The notes under the pieces were generated by a model, which made no database searches, had not been told where the DNA came from, and saw only the letters and a program-made list of their open reading frames with translations. A stretch of DNA of 64,000 nt, taken from Arcticimaribacter sp965277835 (lineage in GTDB: Bacteria > Bacteroidota > Bacteroidia > Flavobacteriales > Flavobacteriaceae). Below, one piece after another: positions 17,454 through 25,580 of the stretch. The first letter of the stretch is position 1; each line of letters starts with the position of its first letter. The stretch lies in contig OZ255841.1 of the NCBI GenBank assembly GCA_965277835.1, forward strand, positions 1,426,001-1,490,000, given 5' to 3'. The position numbers and the translations under genes were made by a program.

Positions 17454-18440
17454 ATGATATTAGTTACAGGGGCTACAGGTTTAGTTGGGTCATATTTATT
17501 ATTATCGCTTATTCAAGAAAAGAAACCTGTCGTTGCCTTGTACCGTACGGATTTGAAAAAAAATGCGACACTTGAATTTTTAAAAAAACGGTGTTCTTCG
17601 AACCTGTGGGAAAATATCATTTGGCGTAAAGCAGACCTCTGTAATCTGCCAAGTCTTGAAAAATCTTTTGAAAATATAACCCATTTATATCATTGTGCTG
17701 CATTTATTTCTTTTGCCCATTACAAGCGAAAAGAACTTATGGAGGTTAATCATATAGGCACAACTTATATTGTTGATTTAGCCATAAAGCATCACATAAA
17801 AAAAATAGTATATGTAAGTTCTACTGCTGCTTTGGGTGACAAAACAAACTCTAATAATATTGATGAATCAACGCCTTGGGATTCCAATTCAAATTATAAC
17901 CCTTATGCGCATTCTAAATTAAACGCAGAACTAGAAGTATGGAGAGCAAGCCAAGAAGGTATTCCAGTTATAATTATAAACCCAGGAATTATTTTAGGGC
18001 TTGGTATTTCTAAATCGCCTTTAGAGTTATTTTGTAAACGGATAGATAGCGGAATGACTTTTTATCCTAAAGGGTCTTCTGGTTTTGTTACTGTTGAAGA
18101 TGTTATCTCTTCGATGGTTTATCTAATGAACTCTAATATTAAAAACGAACGTTTTATTTTAGTTGCCGAGAACTGGAGCTATAAAAAATTTATGTCACGG
18201 CTTGCTTCACTCCGAGGGAAAAAAGCACCTAAACTTGAACTAAAAAGATATTGGTTAAAATTATTTTGGGGTATAGAATGGTTTCTTTCTCTCTTTGGTA
18301 AAAGAAGGTTTATGTCAAAAGCTTTTATTGACAGTTTATGCAACAGTAAAAAAATATTAGGACATAAAATAACCAAAAAAATCTCTTTTACTTATACCAG
18401 TATCGAAGAGTATCTTCTGCTTCTTTATCCCAAAAAATGA
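17454..18440 (+). CDS. NAD(P)-dependent epimerase/dehydratase, extended SDR
   Basis: The protein begins at once with the cofactor motif 'ILVTGATGLVGSYL' (GxxGxxG, residues 2-15). The catalytic Ser/Tyr/Lys appear as 'YVSSTAALG' and 'YAHSKLNAE' (YxxxK, about 156-160), and 'IIINPGIILG' follows. This is the extended short-chain dehydrogenase family that includes dihydroflavonol reductase-like and sugar-nucleotide epimerases. The C-terminal substrate-binding part is Lys/Arg-rich and gives no substrate. It is a single gene divergent from tyrS. Confidence 0.85.
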   Translation: MILVTGATGLVGSYLLLSLIQEKKPVVALYRTDLKKNATLEFLKKRCSSNLWENIIWRKADLCNLPSLEKSFENITHLYHCAAFISFAHYKRKELMEVNHIGTTYIVDLAIKHHIKKIVYVSSTAALGDKTNSNNIDESTPWDSNSNYNPYAHSKLNAELEVWRASQEGIPVIIINPGIILGLGISKSPLELFCKRIDSGMTFYPKGSSGFVTVEDVISSMVYLMNSNIKNERFILVAENWSYKKFMSRLASLRGKKAPKLELKRYWLKLFWGIEWFLSLFGKRRFMSKAFIDSLCNSKKILGHKITKKISFTYTSIEEYLLLLYPKK

Positions 18441-18462
18441 AATTGTTTAATTTATTGATTAA

Positions 18463-18816
18463 CTAGCCCTTTATTTTTACCAAACTGTCTATACTATCTT
18501 GAAGTCGTACAGTACGAGCTTGCATATTTTGATAAATCTTTTTAAGAAGTTTTGGGTTTTTAGCATAGTATAATTGATTCTGCGCTATTTGAGTGCTATC
18601 TATACCGTATTTTTCAAGAATATATTGATTCACAAAATACTTCTCATGTTGCCACGAAATATAATTAGAGTTTCTAATAGCTTTCATTAATGTAAGGTCA
18701 AATAAAATATCTTCCATCGTTTCGGCATCTATCATATTCTCAGGTTTTTCAATCGACATATTCCCATCACAACCGAAGCAAATAATTACTATGAAACTCA
18801 ATATTATTTTTTTCAT
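18463..18816 (-). CDS. DUF4296 lipoprotein
   Basis: A 117-residue lipoprotein (lipobox 'IICFGCDG', Cys about 16) with the helical DUF4296 domain typical of Bacteroidota. It has 'MIDAETMEDILFDLTLMKAI' followed by 'YILEKYGIDSTQIAQN', resembling the substrate-binding helices of periplasmic assembly factors, but no function is known. It ends a three-gene operon, 1 bp after pyrC, so it is co-transcribed with the DPM1-like transferase and dihydroorotase. Confidence 0.85.
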   Translation of the reverse strand: MKKIILSFIVIICFGCDGNMSIEKPENMIDAETMEDILFDLTLMKAIRNSNYISWQHEKYFVNQYILEKYGIDSTQIAQNQLYYAKNPKLLKKIYQNMQARTVRLQDSIDSLVKIKG

Positions 18817-18817
18817 A

Positions 18818-20155
18818 CTATCGTTTAAACGTTAACCTCCTTGCCACTTTTTTCTCTATAATTTTGCCGTCATCATATAGGCAAGTTCCATTTACCCAAG
18901 TTTTTTCAATTTTAGCTTTAAACTCAACATTTTCAAAAGGCGACCAACCACATTTATATAAAAGCGATTGTTTAGTAACTTTAGTTGTTGAGTTCAAATC
19001 TACTAAAACTAAGTCTGCAAAAAAACCTTCTTTAATATATCCCCTTTTCTCGATATTAAAAAGAATAGCAGGGTTATGACATGCTTTTTCAACGAGTTTT
19101 TCCAGAGATATTTTTCCTGCTTTTGCTTTTGTCAATAAAGCCAAAAGAGCGTGTTGCACAAGCGGTCCGCCAGAAGGAGCCGAAGCATACTTATTATTTT
19201 TTTCTTCCGCAGTATGTGGCGCATGGTCTGTTGCCAAGACATCAATACGGTCATCATTTAAAGCCTCCCACAAAGCATCTTGGTCTTCTTTGTTTTTAAC
19301 CGCCGGATTCCATTTAATTCGCGTTCCGTGTGTTTTATAATCTTCCGCGCTAAACCACAAATGATGCACACATACTTCTGCTGTTATCTTTTTTTCAGCT
19401 AACGGCATTTTATTACTAAAAAGACCCGTCTCCTTAGCTGTTGACAAATGAAATATATGTAGTCTTGCCCCTGTTTCTTCTGCAAGAGCAATGGCGCGCG
19501 AAGAAGACAAATAGCACGCTTTGTGGCTTCTAATCTCGGGATGCATTTCAATAGGTATATCATCGCCAAATTGGTTTTGATATTTAGCAAAATTTGCTTG
19601 AATTGTTGACTCGTCCTCGCAATGAACGGAAATTAAAAGATCGGTACTAGAAAATATTTTGCGCAAAACCATTGGGTCATCTACTAGCATATTCCCTGTT
19701 GATGAGCCTAAGAAAAGTTTAAGCCCAGCTACTTTATTTTTATCAAGTTTTTTTATTTCTTCAATATTATTATTGGTGCCTCCAAACATAAAAGAATAAT
19801 TGGAGAGTGAAGATTCGGCTGCGCGTTCAAATTTTTGTTCTAAAGCCTCTATGGTTGTTGTTTGCGGGTTGGTGTTAGGCATTTCTATATAAGACGTAAT
19901 TCCTCCTGCAACAGCTGCCCTCGACTCTGAAGCAATGGTAGCTTTATGCGTAAGCCCTGGTTCTCTAAAATGAACTTGGTCGTCAATTAGCCCAGGTAAT
20001 AAATATTTTCCATTCCCATTTACTATTTCACTAACCCCCTCTATAGGTAAATTAGCGCCTATTTTATTAATATACGCTCCTTCAATTAAAACATCTGCCT
20101 GCTGTTGAAACCCTTCGTTAATAATTATTACATTTTGTATTAAAATTTTACTCAT
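18818..20155 (-). CDS. pyrC: Dihydroorotase
   Basis: Converts carbamoyl-aspartate to dihydroorotate in pyrimidine synthesis. It is an amidohydrolase barrel with 'IDDQVHFREPGLTHK' at about 58-72, 'GLKLFLGSSTGNM', His ligands in 'ISVHCEDES' and 'LHIFHLSTA', and the catalytic Asp in 'VLATDHAPHT'. The first metal motif, HxH in most dihydroorotases, reads QVH, so one His ligand is replaced by Gln; I recall the same reading in other flavobacterial homologues. The 445-residue length is normal. It lies 2 bp after the glycosyltransferase gene and 1 bp before DUF4296. Confidence 0.92.
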   Translation of the reverse strand: MSKILIQNVIIINEGFQQQADVLIEGAYINKIGANLPIEGVSEIVNGNGKYLLPGLIDDQVHFREPGLTHKATIASESRAAVAGGITSYIEMPNTNPQTTTIEALEQKFERAAESSLSNYSFMFGGTNNNIEEIKKLDKNKVAGLKLFLGSSTGNMLVDDPMVLRKIFSSTDLLISVHCEDESTIQANFAKYQNQFGDDIPIEMHPEIRSHKACYLSSSRAIALAEETGARLHIFHLSTAKETGLFSNKMPLAEKKITAEVCVHHLWFSAEDYKTHGTRIKWNPAVKNKEDQDALWEALNDDRIDVLATDHAPHTAEEKNNKYASAPSGGPLVQHALLALLTKAKAGKISLEKLVEKACHNPAILFNIEKRGYIKEGFFADLVLVDLNSTTKVTKQSLLYKCGWSPFENVEFKAKIEKTWVNGTCLYDDGKIIEKKVARRLTFKR

Positions 20156-20157
20156 CG

Positions 20158-20877
20158 CTAACGTTTAAATAAGGATTGTAATTTAAGATAAAGTACGCCA
20201 TAAATAGCCTCCCAAATTATTGATCCGTTCATTTTTGATTCTCCCTTAGCACGGTTCAAAAAAATAATAGAATATTCTTTTAATGAAAACCCTTTCTTCC
20301 ATGCTTTATATTTTAATTCTATCTGAAAAGCATATCCCACAAATTTAACCTCATCTAAATTTATTGCTTCTAAAACTGCTTTTTTATATCCGACAAAACC
20401 AGAAGTAGCATCTTTTACGGGGAGTCCCGTGAAAAGCTTTACATAGTACGATGCTGCTAAAGAAAGTAGAATTCTACCTAAAGGCCAATTTACAACATTA
20501 ATGCCGTTCGAGTAACGCGAGCCAATTACAACATCTGCCCCTTTTTGCAATTCTCCTATCATCATAGGAATATCTTTAGGGTCGTGTGAAAAATCAGCAT
20601 CCATTTCAAAGATATAATCATAATCATGCTTTATTGCCCATCTAAAAGCATGTAAATACGCTCTGCCTAAACCTTCTTTTTTAATTCGAGATTCTAAGAA
20701 AAGTTTTTTAGTATATATTTTCATTAGAGTTTTAACTAACTCTCCTGTTCCATCTGGCGATGAGTCATCGACAACCAATACATTATAGTCTCCACAAATA
20801 GAATATAGCTTGTGGATAATAGCTTCTATATTATCTGCTTCATTATACGTTGGTATTACAATAAGTGTTTTTCCCAT
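20158..20877 (-). CDS. Polyprenol-phosphate mannosyltransferase, GT2 (DPM1-like)
   Basis: A family 2 glycosyltransferase transferring a hexose from a nucleotide sugar to polyprenyl phosphate. The GT-A fold shows 'VIPTYNEADNI', 'VVDDSSPDGTG', the metal-binding 'EMDADFSHDP' (DxD-like) and 'GSRYSNG'. It stops at 239 residues, with no C-terminal membrane domain, like the short single-domain DPM1 type. It is the first gene of an operon with pyrC and DUF4296 (2-bp and 1-bp gaps). Confidence 0.88.
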   Translation of the reverse strand: MGKTLIVIPTYNEADNIEAIIHKLYSICGDYNVLVVDDSSPDGTGELVKTLMKIYTKKLFLESRIKKEGLGRAYLHAFRWAIKHDYDYIFEMDADFSHDPKDIPMMIGELQKGADVVIGSRYSNGINVVNWPLGRILLSLAASYYVKLFTGLPVKDATSGFVGYKKAVLEAINLDEVKFVGYAFQIELKYKAWKKGFSLKEYSIIFLNRAKGESKMNGSIIWEAIYGVLYLKLQSLFKR

Positions 20878-20974
20878 TTGAATGGCTAAAAATAAGAAAT
20901 TATAAAGGATAGATTATTAAATTTAAGAATCCATTTGTAATTGAGTTTTCATAGAAAAAAATTATTTTTAGCAC

Positions 20975-21622
20975 ATGGAACAATGGATATTAAAAGGAAA
21001 CCTTCAACAGGACTGGATAAGCTTTATTTTTTTATTCAATTTCATCCTGCTTGCTTTACTTAAAAGTACACATAGTGTTCAGTTTCAATATTTTATACGT
21101 GTTATAGATAGTTCTGTATATTTTAAACTTTATGGTAAAAATAATTTAAGGCTTCAATATTTTACCCTATTAGGGTTTATATTTTTATACATAAACCTAA
21201 GTCTTTTTGTGTTTTTTATTTTAAATCCTTTCTCAATAGGCGCCTATTCGTTTTCAAGTTTTATCGATTTATCGTCTAAAATACTTTGTATTATTACGCT
21301 TCGTTTTATTTTTCTTAGGCTTTGCTTTCGTTTTTTAAAGTTCAGTTCTTTTAGCGAACTGTTTCAATTCAAAAATTTAACCTATCAAATTCAAATATCA
21401 ATTCTTTTATTTATTTTATTGTTATTATACCAATATCAATTTTACTCTTTAAGGTTCCTTAATTTCAGCCTAATAGTCACTCTTATACTTTATTTTGTGT
21501 CTCAACTTTTAGTACTTAAAGAGTATTGGAATACGTTTAAGAATAACTTATTATATTTAATTTTATATCTTTGCACATTCAAATTAGCTCCGTGGATGAT
21601 ACTATATGGTATTATAAAATAA
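20975..21622 (+). CDS. DUF4271 membrane protein
   Basis: A very hydrophobic 215-residue protein with about five or six transmembrane helices (for instance about 16-30, 64-90, 93-112, 137-155 and 157-175). It matches the DUF4271 pattern found upstream of hemD in flavobacteria, with 'LLALLKSTHSVQFQYFIR' near the start. Function is unknown. The 20-bp gap to hemD suggests one transcript. Confidence 0.82.
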   Translation: MEQWILKGNLQQDWISFIFLFNFILLALLKSTHSVQFQYFIRVIDSSVYFKLYGKNNLRLQYFTLLGFIFLYINLSLFVFFILNPFSIGAYSFSSFIDLSSKILCIITLRFIFLRLCFRFLKFSSFSELFQFKNLTYQIQISILLFILLLLYQYQFYSLRFLNFSLIVTLILYFVSQLLVLKEYWNTFKNNLLYLILYLCTFKLAPWMILYGIIK

Positions 21623-21642
21623 AGCGTTGATTAATTGACTGT

Positions 21643-22386
21643 ATGAAAGTAAAAACTATATTGATTTCGCAGCCCGAACCTACTAACGAGAGTTCTCCTT
21701 ATACACGTTTAAAAGACGAGCACAACCTTAAAATAGACTTTAGACCTTTTATTCATATCGAAGGTTTGGAAGCAAAAGATGTACGTCGCCAAAAAATTAA
21801 TTTCGGTGATTATACTTCTATTATTTTAACTAGTCGTAATTCTGTAGATCACTTCTTTAGATTAGCAGAAGAAATGCGCTTTAAGGTTGCCAATACCACA
21901 AAATATTTTTGTCAGTCAGAAGCTGTGGCTTATTACCTTCAAAAATATGTCGTTTATAGAAAACGAAAAATCTATGTAGGTCAAAATAACTTATCGGATT
22001 TAGATTCTGTTTTCAAAAAGTTTAGTGACGAAAAATTCTTATTGCCTTCTTCAGATATTCTCAAACCAACTACATCAAGTTTTTTAGATAGTATTGGTAT
22101 CGAATGGACACGCGTGCAGCTATATAAAACTGTAACTAGTGATTTATCTGACCTAAGTGATGTTTACTACGATGTTTTAGTGTTTTTTAGCCCTTCTGGT
22201 ATTGAATCATTATTTAAAAATTTCCCTGATTTCAAACAAAACAATACGCGTATTGCTGTTTATGGTAATACTACTATTGATGCTGCCGACAAAGCTAAAC
22301 TTAGAATTGACATCAAAGCACCAACAGAAGAGACACCGTCGATGACTATGGCTCTTGAGAAGTATATTTCTCAAAACCAAAAATAA
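21643..22386 (+). CDS. hemD: Uroporphyrinogen-III synthase
   Basis: Closes and inverts ring D of hydroxymethylbilane in haem synthesis. HemD is poorly conserved in general; this copy follows the Bacteroidota pattern: 'LISQPEPTNESSPY', 'IDFRPFIHIEG', 'IILTSRNSVDHFFRLAEEMRFKV', 'DVLVFFSPSGIESLF' and 'IAVYGNTTIDAA'. The two-domain alpha/beta layout and length of 247 fit. It follows DUF4271 by 20 bp; no other haem genes are in the window. Confidence 0.88.
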   Translation: MKVKTILISQPEPTNESSPYTRLKDEHNLKIDFRPFIHIEGLEAKDVRRQKINFGDYTSIILTSRNSVDHFFRLAEEMRFKVANTTKYFCQSEAVAYYLQKYVVYRKRKIYVGQNNLSDLDSVFKKFSDEKFLLPSSDILKPTTSSFLDSIGIEWTRVQLYKTVTSDLSDLSDVYYDVLVFFSPSGIESLFKNFPDFKQNNTRIAVYGNTTIDAADKAKLRIDIKAPTEETPSMTMALEKYISQNQK

Positions 22387-22425
22387 ATTTTACTGAAAAA
22401 AGACACGTTATTAGTGTTTCTAATT

Positions 22426-22450
22426 ACTATTCTAAAAACAATAGAATAGT
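22426..22450. promoter_or_regulatory. Inverted repeat upstream of Lrp-type gene
   Basis: ACTATTCTA-N7-TAGAATAGT is a perfect 9-bp inverted repeat. It is followed at once by a near -7 sequence (TAACCTTTG, 22452-22460). It is placed for autoregulation of the regulator at 22546. Confidence 0.45.
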
Positions 22451-22545
22451 ATAACCTTTGCACCTAATAATTTGTTTACTCAATTAAATTAAAACTGCTA
22501 ATTTTATTTCTTGTTTTTTTCTACATTTAACAAAACTTACCTACC

Positions 22546-23019
22546 ATGAAATTTTCGAGTCATAAAGTGCAAATTGACGAAATAGATAAAATTATTATTA
22601 ATGGGTTAATTGCAAATGCTCGAGTTTCTATTGTAGAACTATCCAAAAGGACGGGTATTTCTAGTGCAGCAGTACATCAGCGTTTAAAAAAACTTGAAGA
22701 TTCGGGTTTAATTAATGGGTCGCATATAAATATTAATCCAAAAATAATAGGTTATACAACCTTAGCTTTTGTAGGCATATTCTTAGATAAGGCAATGAAC
22801 AACCCCGAGGCAGTTGCACAATTAAAAAATATTCCTGAGGTTATAGAATGTCATTATACTACTGGGAACTGGAGTGTTTTTATAAAAATACTTTGTAAAG
22901 ACAACGAACATTTAATGACCTTGCTCAACACTAAAATACAAAGTATAAAAGGGATATCAAGAACAGAAACATTTATTTCGTTGAATCAACAAATTAACCG
23001 CCAAATTCATCTCAATTAA
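22546..23019 (+). CDS. Lrp/AsnC-family transcriptional regulator
   Basis: A feast/famine regulator. The N-terminal winged helix-turn-helix reads 'DEIDKIIINGLIANARVSIVEL' then 'TGISSAAVHQRLKKLEDSGLI', and the C-terminal RAM ligand domain spans about 75-155 ('AFVGIFLDKAM', 'IECHYTTGNWSVFIKI'). Such proteins bind amino acids and form octamers on DNA. At 157 residues it is complete. A 9-bp inverted repeat lies about 100 bp upstream. The stop codon is interlocked in TTAA with that of the convergent zinc peptidase. Confidence 0.93.
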   Translation: MKFSSHKVQIDEIDKIIINGLIANARVSIVELSKRTGISSAAVHQRLKKLEDSGLINGSHININPKIIGYTTLAFVGIFLDKAMNNPEAVAQLKNIPEVIECHYTTGNWSVFIKILCKDNEHLMTLLNTKIQSIKGISRTETFISLNQQINRQIHLN

Positions 23020-23708
23020 TCTCGGCTGTTTCCTACAACTCTAAACAAAAGATACATTAAGGTTGCCAATGAGGCTAAGGCAGCAACCACATAGGTTCTT
23101 GCAGCCCACTTAAGCGCATCCGTTGCCCCTGCCAATTCTTGTTGGCTAACTATATTTTTTCGCTTAAGCCAAGCGAGTGCCCTATTACTTGCATCGTACT
23201 CTACTGGTAACGTTATAAAGCTAAATAATGTACCCAACCCATATAGGGCTACGCCTAGTATTGCAATTTGTTGACCAAAAGCCATAGCCTGCGAGGCTAT
23301 TAACCCTCCAAAAATAATATACATCGAAAAATTAGCGGCTACATTGACGACTGGCACTAGGCTAGAACGCATTTTTAACCACTCGTACCCCACAGCATGT
23401 TGTACTGCATGCCCACACTCATGGGCAGCCACAGCCGCCGCCGATGCATTGCGTTGAAGATACACCCCTTCGCTAAGGTTTACTGTTTTAGTTTTGGGGT
23501 TATAATGGTCAGTCAGCATACCCGACACAGACACTACCTTAACATCTCTTATGCCGTGGTCTATAAGCATTTGCTCTGCTATTTCTTTCCCCGACATACC
23601 ATTGCGTAATGTTATTTTTGAATAATGCTTAAATTTCTTTTTAAGCATATTACCAACCCAAGCACTTGCAACTGCAATTACAATAATTAACAAAAAATAA
23701 CTTCCCAT
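23016..23708 (-). CDS. YugP-family membrane zinc metallopeptidase
   Basis: A membrane-bound peptidase of the Zn_peptidase_2 (YugP) family. The N-terminal segment is hydrophobic (residues about 3-18), the zinc motif HECGH sits in 'AAAVAAHECGHAVQHAVGY' (about 91-95), and three further hydrophobic segments follow in the second half. The upstream motif 'VSGMLTDHYNPKTKTVNLS' is typical. Substrate unknown; a housekeeping membrane protease is the usual guess. At 230 residues it is full length. Confidence 0.88.
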   Translation of the reverse strand: MGSYFLLIIVIAVASAWVGNMLKKKFKHYSKITLRNGMSGKEIAEQMLIDHGIRDVKVVSVSGMLTDHYNPKTKTVNLSEGVYLQRNASAAAVAAHECGHAVQHAVGYEWLKMRSSLVPVVNVAANFSMYIIFGGLIASQAMAFGQQIAILGVALYGLGTLFSFITLPVEYDASNRALAWLKRKNIVSQQELAGATDALKWAARTYVVAALASLATLMYLLFRVVGNSRD

Positions 23709-23862
23709 AATCTATATTTTAAATAAACTGCTTGTTCTTATTACTACAAAACAATAATAATTTTTAAATATCTAAAAAGAATTTAACATCCCTTTCATAG
23801 TTTATATAAATAAAGGCATATTATTTTATTATTTTAGCATTATCTTAAGCTAAGATTAAAAT

Positions 23863-23936
23863 GGGGATGTAGCTCAGTTGGCTAGAGCGCTTGACTGGCA
23901 GTCAAGAGGTCGGCGGTTCGAATCCGCTCTTCTCCA
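23863..23936 (+). tRNA. tRNA-Ala (GGC anticodon)
   Basis: A 74-nt cloverleaf: acceptor GGGGATG/CTTCTCC, D stem GCTC/GAGC, anticodon stem CTTGA/TCAAG with loop CTGGCAG (anticodon GGC at 23897-23899), T stem GGCGG/CCGCT with loop TTCGAAT, and discriminator A23936. The G3-U70 pair that defines alanine identity is present. CCA is not encoded. Position 6-67 of the acceptor is T opposite T, a mismatch. It decodes GCC/GCU. Confidence 0.95.
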
Positions 23937-24275
23937 CTGATATAATAGTGATTTACAGGTTTTAATATTTTCATTCATCTGTGATTTTTCCCCTTTAGGC
24001 AAATAAGAATTTATTTTTTTTGATAAATGTTCAAAATTATGATTCTTTAAGGAGGCATTTAAAAAAGATTATAATACAAAGTTTTCTACTACTATCAAAT
24101 TGTATTATTATGACCTGAATTTGAAGTGTTTATTGATGAGAGTCTTGTAGCAAATTGAAATCAATTCTTTATAATCTACTAGTTTTATAGGTTAAACAAA
24201 TAAAATACAAAAATGAATGTTTGATAACTTTCTTGGTAATATTTATATAAAATACGTGTTAATAAATAACTTATT
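23937..24275. other. Non-coding stretch between tRNA-Ala and exporter genes
   Basis: 339 bp with no supported gene on either strand. It is very AT-rich and holds a 9-bp inverted repeat ATAATACAA/TTGTATTAT (24071-24079 and 24100-24108). An AAGGAGG sequence at 24049-24055 has no start codon after it. No copy of the tRNA 3' end was seen on the far side of the exporter genes, so attachment sites are not supported. Confidence 0.5.
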
Positions 24276-25580
24276 TTAATTACTCCTTTTACTAAGTTCA
24301 TTAAACTGATAAAAAAGGCGTTGAATTAAACGCAGGTCATCAGTAATGATTTCTGCAGTAGCTTGCATCTCTTGAGTAAATGGAATTTCCTTGTTATAAG
24401 AAGTAATTAACGGCGATGTTATAACTACATCCAACAAGTATTGATTCTCTGCATTGGGTGTGAGGGAAATACCATTTAGCACTCCATTTAAAGCTCCAAA
24501 TTCATTCTCTGGGTAGTTAATTAGCTTCAAATACACTTCTTGTCCAACTTTAAGTTTCCCACTATTAAAAGCTGGTATTTTAAGTTTGGCGATAAACTCT
24601 GTGTTTTGTTTGGGTACAATAGTAAATACATGTTGCCCTGCTTGTACCCATTGATTTTTTGCCCAAACATCTAAAAAGGTTACCCTTCCATCTATTGCTG
24701 ATTTAAAAATATATTTTTGTTCCCAATCTTTAATGGCTTTTTTTAACTGCTGAAAAGAGCGAATGACATTTCTAAGAAGTTTTTTTTCTTCTTTAGTTTG
24801 ATCTATTTGCGTTGTGTTTGAAGAAAATTTAGTTTGTTCAATAGACTCTTTAAGTTGTGAAATTTGAATTCCTAGGGATTGAAGGCTTCTTTCGGCTTGG
24901 AGATAATCCAATTGCTTTTGTTCGTATTCTTGTGCTGAAACTATTTCTTTTTCGAAAAGACTTTTATATCGATCCTTATCTTTTCGTTTAAAATTCAATT
25001 CTGCTTTATTAAGCCGAAATTGAGATTGAAAGCTTTCTAAACGAAATTGTAATTGCGATAAAGAATAACGTTTATAAGTTTTTTCTTTTTCAAAAGGGAG
25101 TAGTTGTTTATTTAATTCATACTGCTCATAATTACTTTCAAAAAGAGCAAAAGAAGCTTCAATTTCGCCCAAAAATAAAATGGGTAATTCTTCTAATGGA
25201 AATCTAAATTGACCAGTATTGATTTGAATACTATCACAAATTCTTTTAAGATGATACACATCAGCATAATCCGCAGGGTTTTCAAGAACAGCAATTATTT
25301 GTTTGTTGTGAATAATTTGTTGGTCTTTAACGAAGATAGAATCAATTTTAGCGGTGGTATATGAGTATTCTTTTTGAGGAGGCACCTTAGTAGTTATAAC
25401 GGCTTCAGCAATTAATATATCTGGATACTTGACAAACCAAGATATCACAAAAAGAAGGATGACTAATAATAATAACATGCCATTACCCCATCGGAGCATA
25501 TTCTTAGGCATTTGCTCTAATATTTCCTGTACTTCTTCACTTCGAATTTCAATATTAATATCTCCTTTTTTCTTATCCAT
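24276..25580 (-). CDS. HlyD-family membrane fusion protein of an ABC exporter
   Basis: The periplasmic adaptor of a type I or bacteriocin-type exporter. One transmembrane helix lies at about 33-52, followed by a lipoyl/biotinyl half-motif ('SYTTAKIDSIFVKDQQII'). A long coiled coil spans about 150-270, then the second half of the lipoyl domain ('SAIDGRVTFLDVWAKNQWVQAG') and a beta-barrel C-terminus. The 434-residue length is complete. It overlaps the ABC transporter gene by 1 bp, and no substrate peptide or TolC-like gene is adjacent. Confidence 0.88.
   Translation of the reverse strand: MDKKKGDINIEIRSEEVQEILEQMPKNMLRWGNGMLLLLVILLFVISWFVKYPDILIAEAVITTKVPPQKEYSYTTAKIDSIFVKDQQIIHNKQIIAVLENPADYADVYHLKRICDSIQINTGQFRFPLEELPILFLGEIEASFALFESNYEQYELNKQLLPFEKEKTYKRYSLSQLQFRLESFQSQFRLNKAELNFKRKDKDRYKSLFEKEIVSAQEYEQKQLDYLQAERSLQSLGIQISQLKESIEQTKFSSNTTQIDQTKEEKKLLRNVIRSFQQLKKAIKDWEQKYIFKSAIDGRVTFLDVWAKNQWVQAGQHVFTIVPKQNTEFIAKLKIPAFNSGKLKVGQEVYLKLINYPENEFGALNGVLNGISLTPNAENQYLLDVVITSPLITSYNKEIPFTQEMQATAEIITDDLRLIQRLFYQFNELSKRSN

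Noticed and set aside
24049..24055. AAGGAGG, a perfect Shine-Dalgarno core
   Set aside because: No start codon follows within 15 nt, and Bacteroidota rarely use this signal.
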